From the NCBI GenBank assembly GCA_021813085.1, contig JAKAMA010000021.1:1-13490 (forward strand): a stretch of DNA of 13,490 bases. The letters are read 5' to 3'. The notes under the pieces were generated by a model. The model had not been told where the DNA came from. It did no database searches and was given only the letters and a program-made list of their open reading frames with translations. Positions 12,706 through 13,490 of this stretch are shown piece after piece. This DNA is from Chloroflexota bacterium (lineage in GTDB: Bacteria; Chloroflexota; Dehalococcoidia; DSTF01; JACRBR01). How positions within the stretch are numbered: position 1 is the stretch's first letter; the number at the start of each line of letters is the position of its first letter. The position numbers and the translations under genes are program-made.

Positions 12706-13490
12706 ATGGCGATCGCCTATGAGCGGCCGCGCCCGCCGCACCCCGTCGCGTTCGACGTCACGTACCCGGAGCGGCTCTCTCGCGGGCTGATCTTCGTCAA
12801 GTGGCTGCTCGCGATCCCGCAGTTCATCATCGTCTACCTGCTGTACATCGTCGCCGAGATCCTCGCCGTGCTGGCGTGGTTCGCGATCCTCATCACGGGC
12901 CGCTACCCGAAGTCGTTCTTCGAGTTCGGCAGCGGCGTGCTGCGCTGGCAGGCCAACGTGCTGGCCTACGTCTTCCTGCTGCGCGACGAGTATCCGCCGT
13001 TCTCCTGGGAGCCGGGGGACTACCCGCTGCTGCTCGAGATCCCGTACGCCGACCGGCAGTCGCGCTTCCGGCTGTTCATCCGCCTCTTCGCCGTCATCCC
13101 GAACCAGATCGTGCTCCAGTTCGTGACGCTCGCAGCGCTCTTCACGACCTTCATCGCCTGGTGGGCGATCCTGATCACGGGCCGCTACCCGCGCGGGCTG
13201 TTCAAGTTCGCCGTCGGGACGATGCGCTGGTACGAGCGCCTGTACGCCTACCTGTTCCTGCTGCGCGACGAGTATCCGCCGTACAGCATCAACGCCGCCG
13301 CCCGCCCCGGGAACGAGGTGCTCTCCGCGATCATCGGCCTGCCGCTGTTCGCGGCGTACATGGCGCTGGTCCTCTCGCCCGGGATCGGGCTCCTGGGCGG
13401 CGGCAACGCGACCGTCTACGTCGCGCGGCAGGAGCTGACGGCGCCCGGCGGCCTCGCGAGCGCGCCGCCCTACGGCGAGAGCGGCCAGGT
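12706..13490 (+). CDS. Second DUF4389 membrane protein, runs off the window
   Basis: Open frame of 261 codons from ATG 12706 to the window edge without a stop. It again has two DUF4389 units: about residues 13-105 (RGLIFVKWLLAIPQF, FAILITGRYPKSFFEF, LLRDEYPPFSW) and 108-197 (RLFIRLFAVIPNQI, WAILITGRYPRGLFKF, LLRDEYPPYS). After the second unit comes an extra part absent from its neighbour: a hydrophobic span near 205-232 (VLSAIIGLPLFAAYMALVLSPGIGLL), then a polar stretch that may lie outside the membrane. No ribosome binding site of its own is clear and only three bases separate it from the previous stop, so translation is probably coupled. It is a paralogue of the gene before it by tandem duplication. 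Confidence 0.85.
   Translation, partial: MAIAYERPRPPHPVAFDVTYPERLSRGLIFVKWLLAIPQFIIVYLLYIVAEILAVLAWFAILITGRYPKSFFEFGSGVLRWQANVLAYVFLLRDEYPPFSWEPGDYPLLLEIPYADRQSRFRLFIRLFAVIPNQIVLQFVTLAALFTTFIAWWAILITGRYPRGLFKFAVGTMRWYERLYAYLFLLRDEYPPYSINAAARPGNEVLSAIIGLPLFAAYMALVLSPGIGLLGGGNATVYVARQELTAPGGLASAPPYGESGQ

Noticed and set aside
1..13490. tRNA, rRNA, insertion sequence ends or integrase
   Set aside because: None seen on either strand; the only mobile-looking material is the hairpin repeat and relic near 6082-6245.

Overview
This 13.5 kb window comes from a very GC-rich bacterial chromosome (roughly 70% G+C by eye, strong G/C preference at third codon positions, good Shine-Dalgarno sites). The mix of glutamine-dependent NAD synthetase, Cat1-type CoA-transferase, WS/DGAT acyltransferase, lipase, phasin and paired DUF4389 proteins, plus heptamer repeats between genes, fits Chloroflexota best. 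Actinomycetota is the main alternative. This placement is inferred from gene content only.

Layout, left part (1-5950): the window opens inside nadE (start lost). It continues with a YihX-like HAD phosphatase behind a strongly folded leader, a 36-residue single-span membrane peptide, an unrecognised membrane-anchored protein, an acetyl-CoA hydrolase/CoA-transferase bracketed by three arrays of 7-bp repeats, an EntH/YdiI-like acyl-CoA thioesterase on the minus strand, and a GNAT acetyltransferase. These look like ordinary metabolic genes.

Middle (5950-7230): a non-coding and relic stretch holds a C-rich/G-rich hairpin repeat, then a 36-codon piece that reads like the end of a lost protein, then a PD-(D/E)xK endonuclease-like gene. 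In that gene the expected catalytic lysine reads threonine. This looks like an acquired and eroded defence patch.

Right-centre (7350-11567): the most coherent group. A WS/DGAT acyltransferase (minus) and an alpha/beta-hydrolase lipase (plus) diverge from a 245-bp region with two dyads. The lipase converges on a phasin (minus) across a strong two-sided hairpin. The phasin diverges from a PadR regulator (plus) that is followed by a PhaE/PhaR-like polyester-synthase partner. The phasin promoter is readable (TTGACA, 16 bp, TGTAAT), and a TGTA-N3-TACA dyad covers its -10. I read this as a storage-granule module: make lipid (WS/DGAT), hydrolyse it (lipase), coat the granule (phasin, PhaE-like), and sense it (a PadR protein in the position of Bacillus PhaQ). 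No PHA synthase PhaC is in the window, so whether the store is polyester, wax ester or triacylglycerol is open.

Right end (11568-13490): paired hairpins close the PhaE-like gene. A small two-span membrane protein (minus) is followed by two tandem DUF4389 genes, each with an internal duplication; the second runs off the window.
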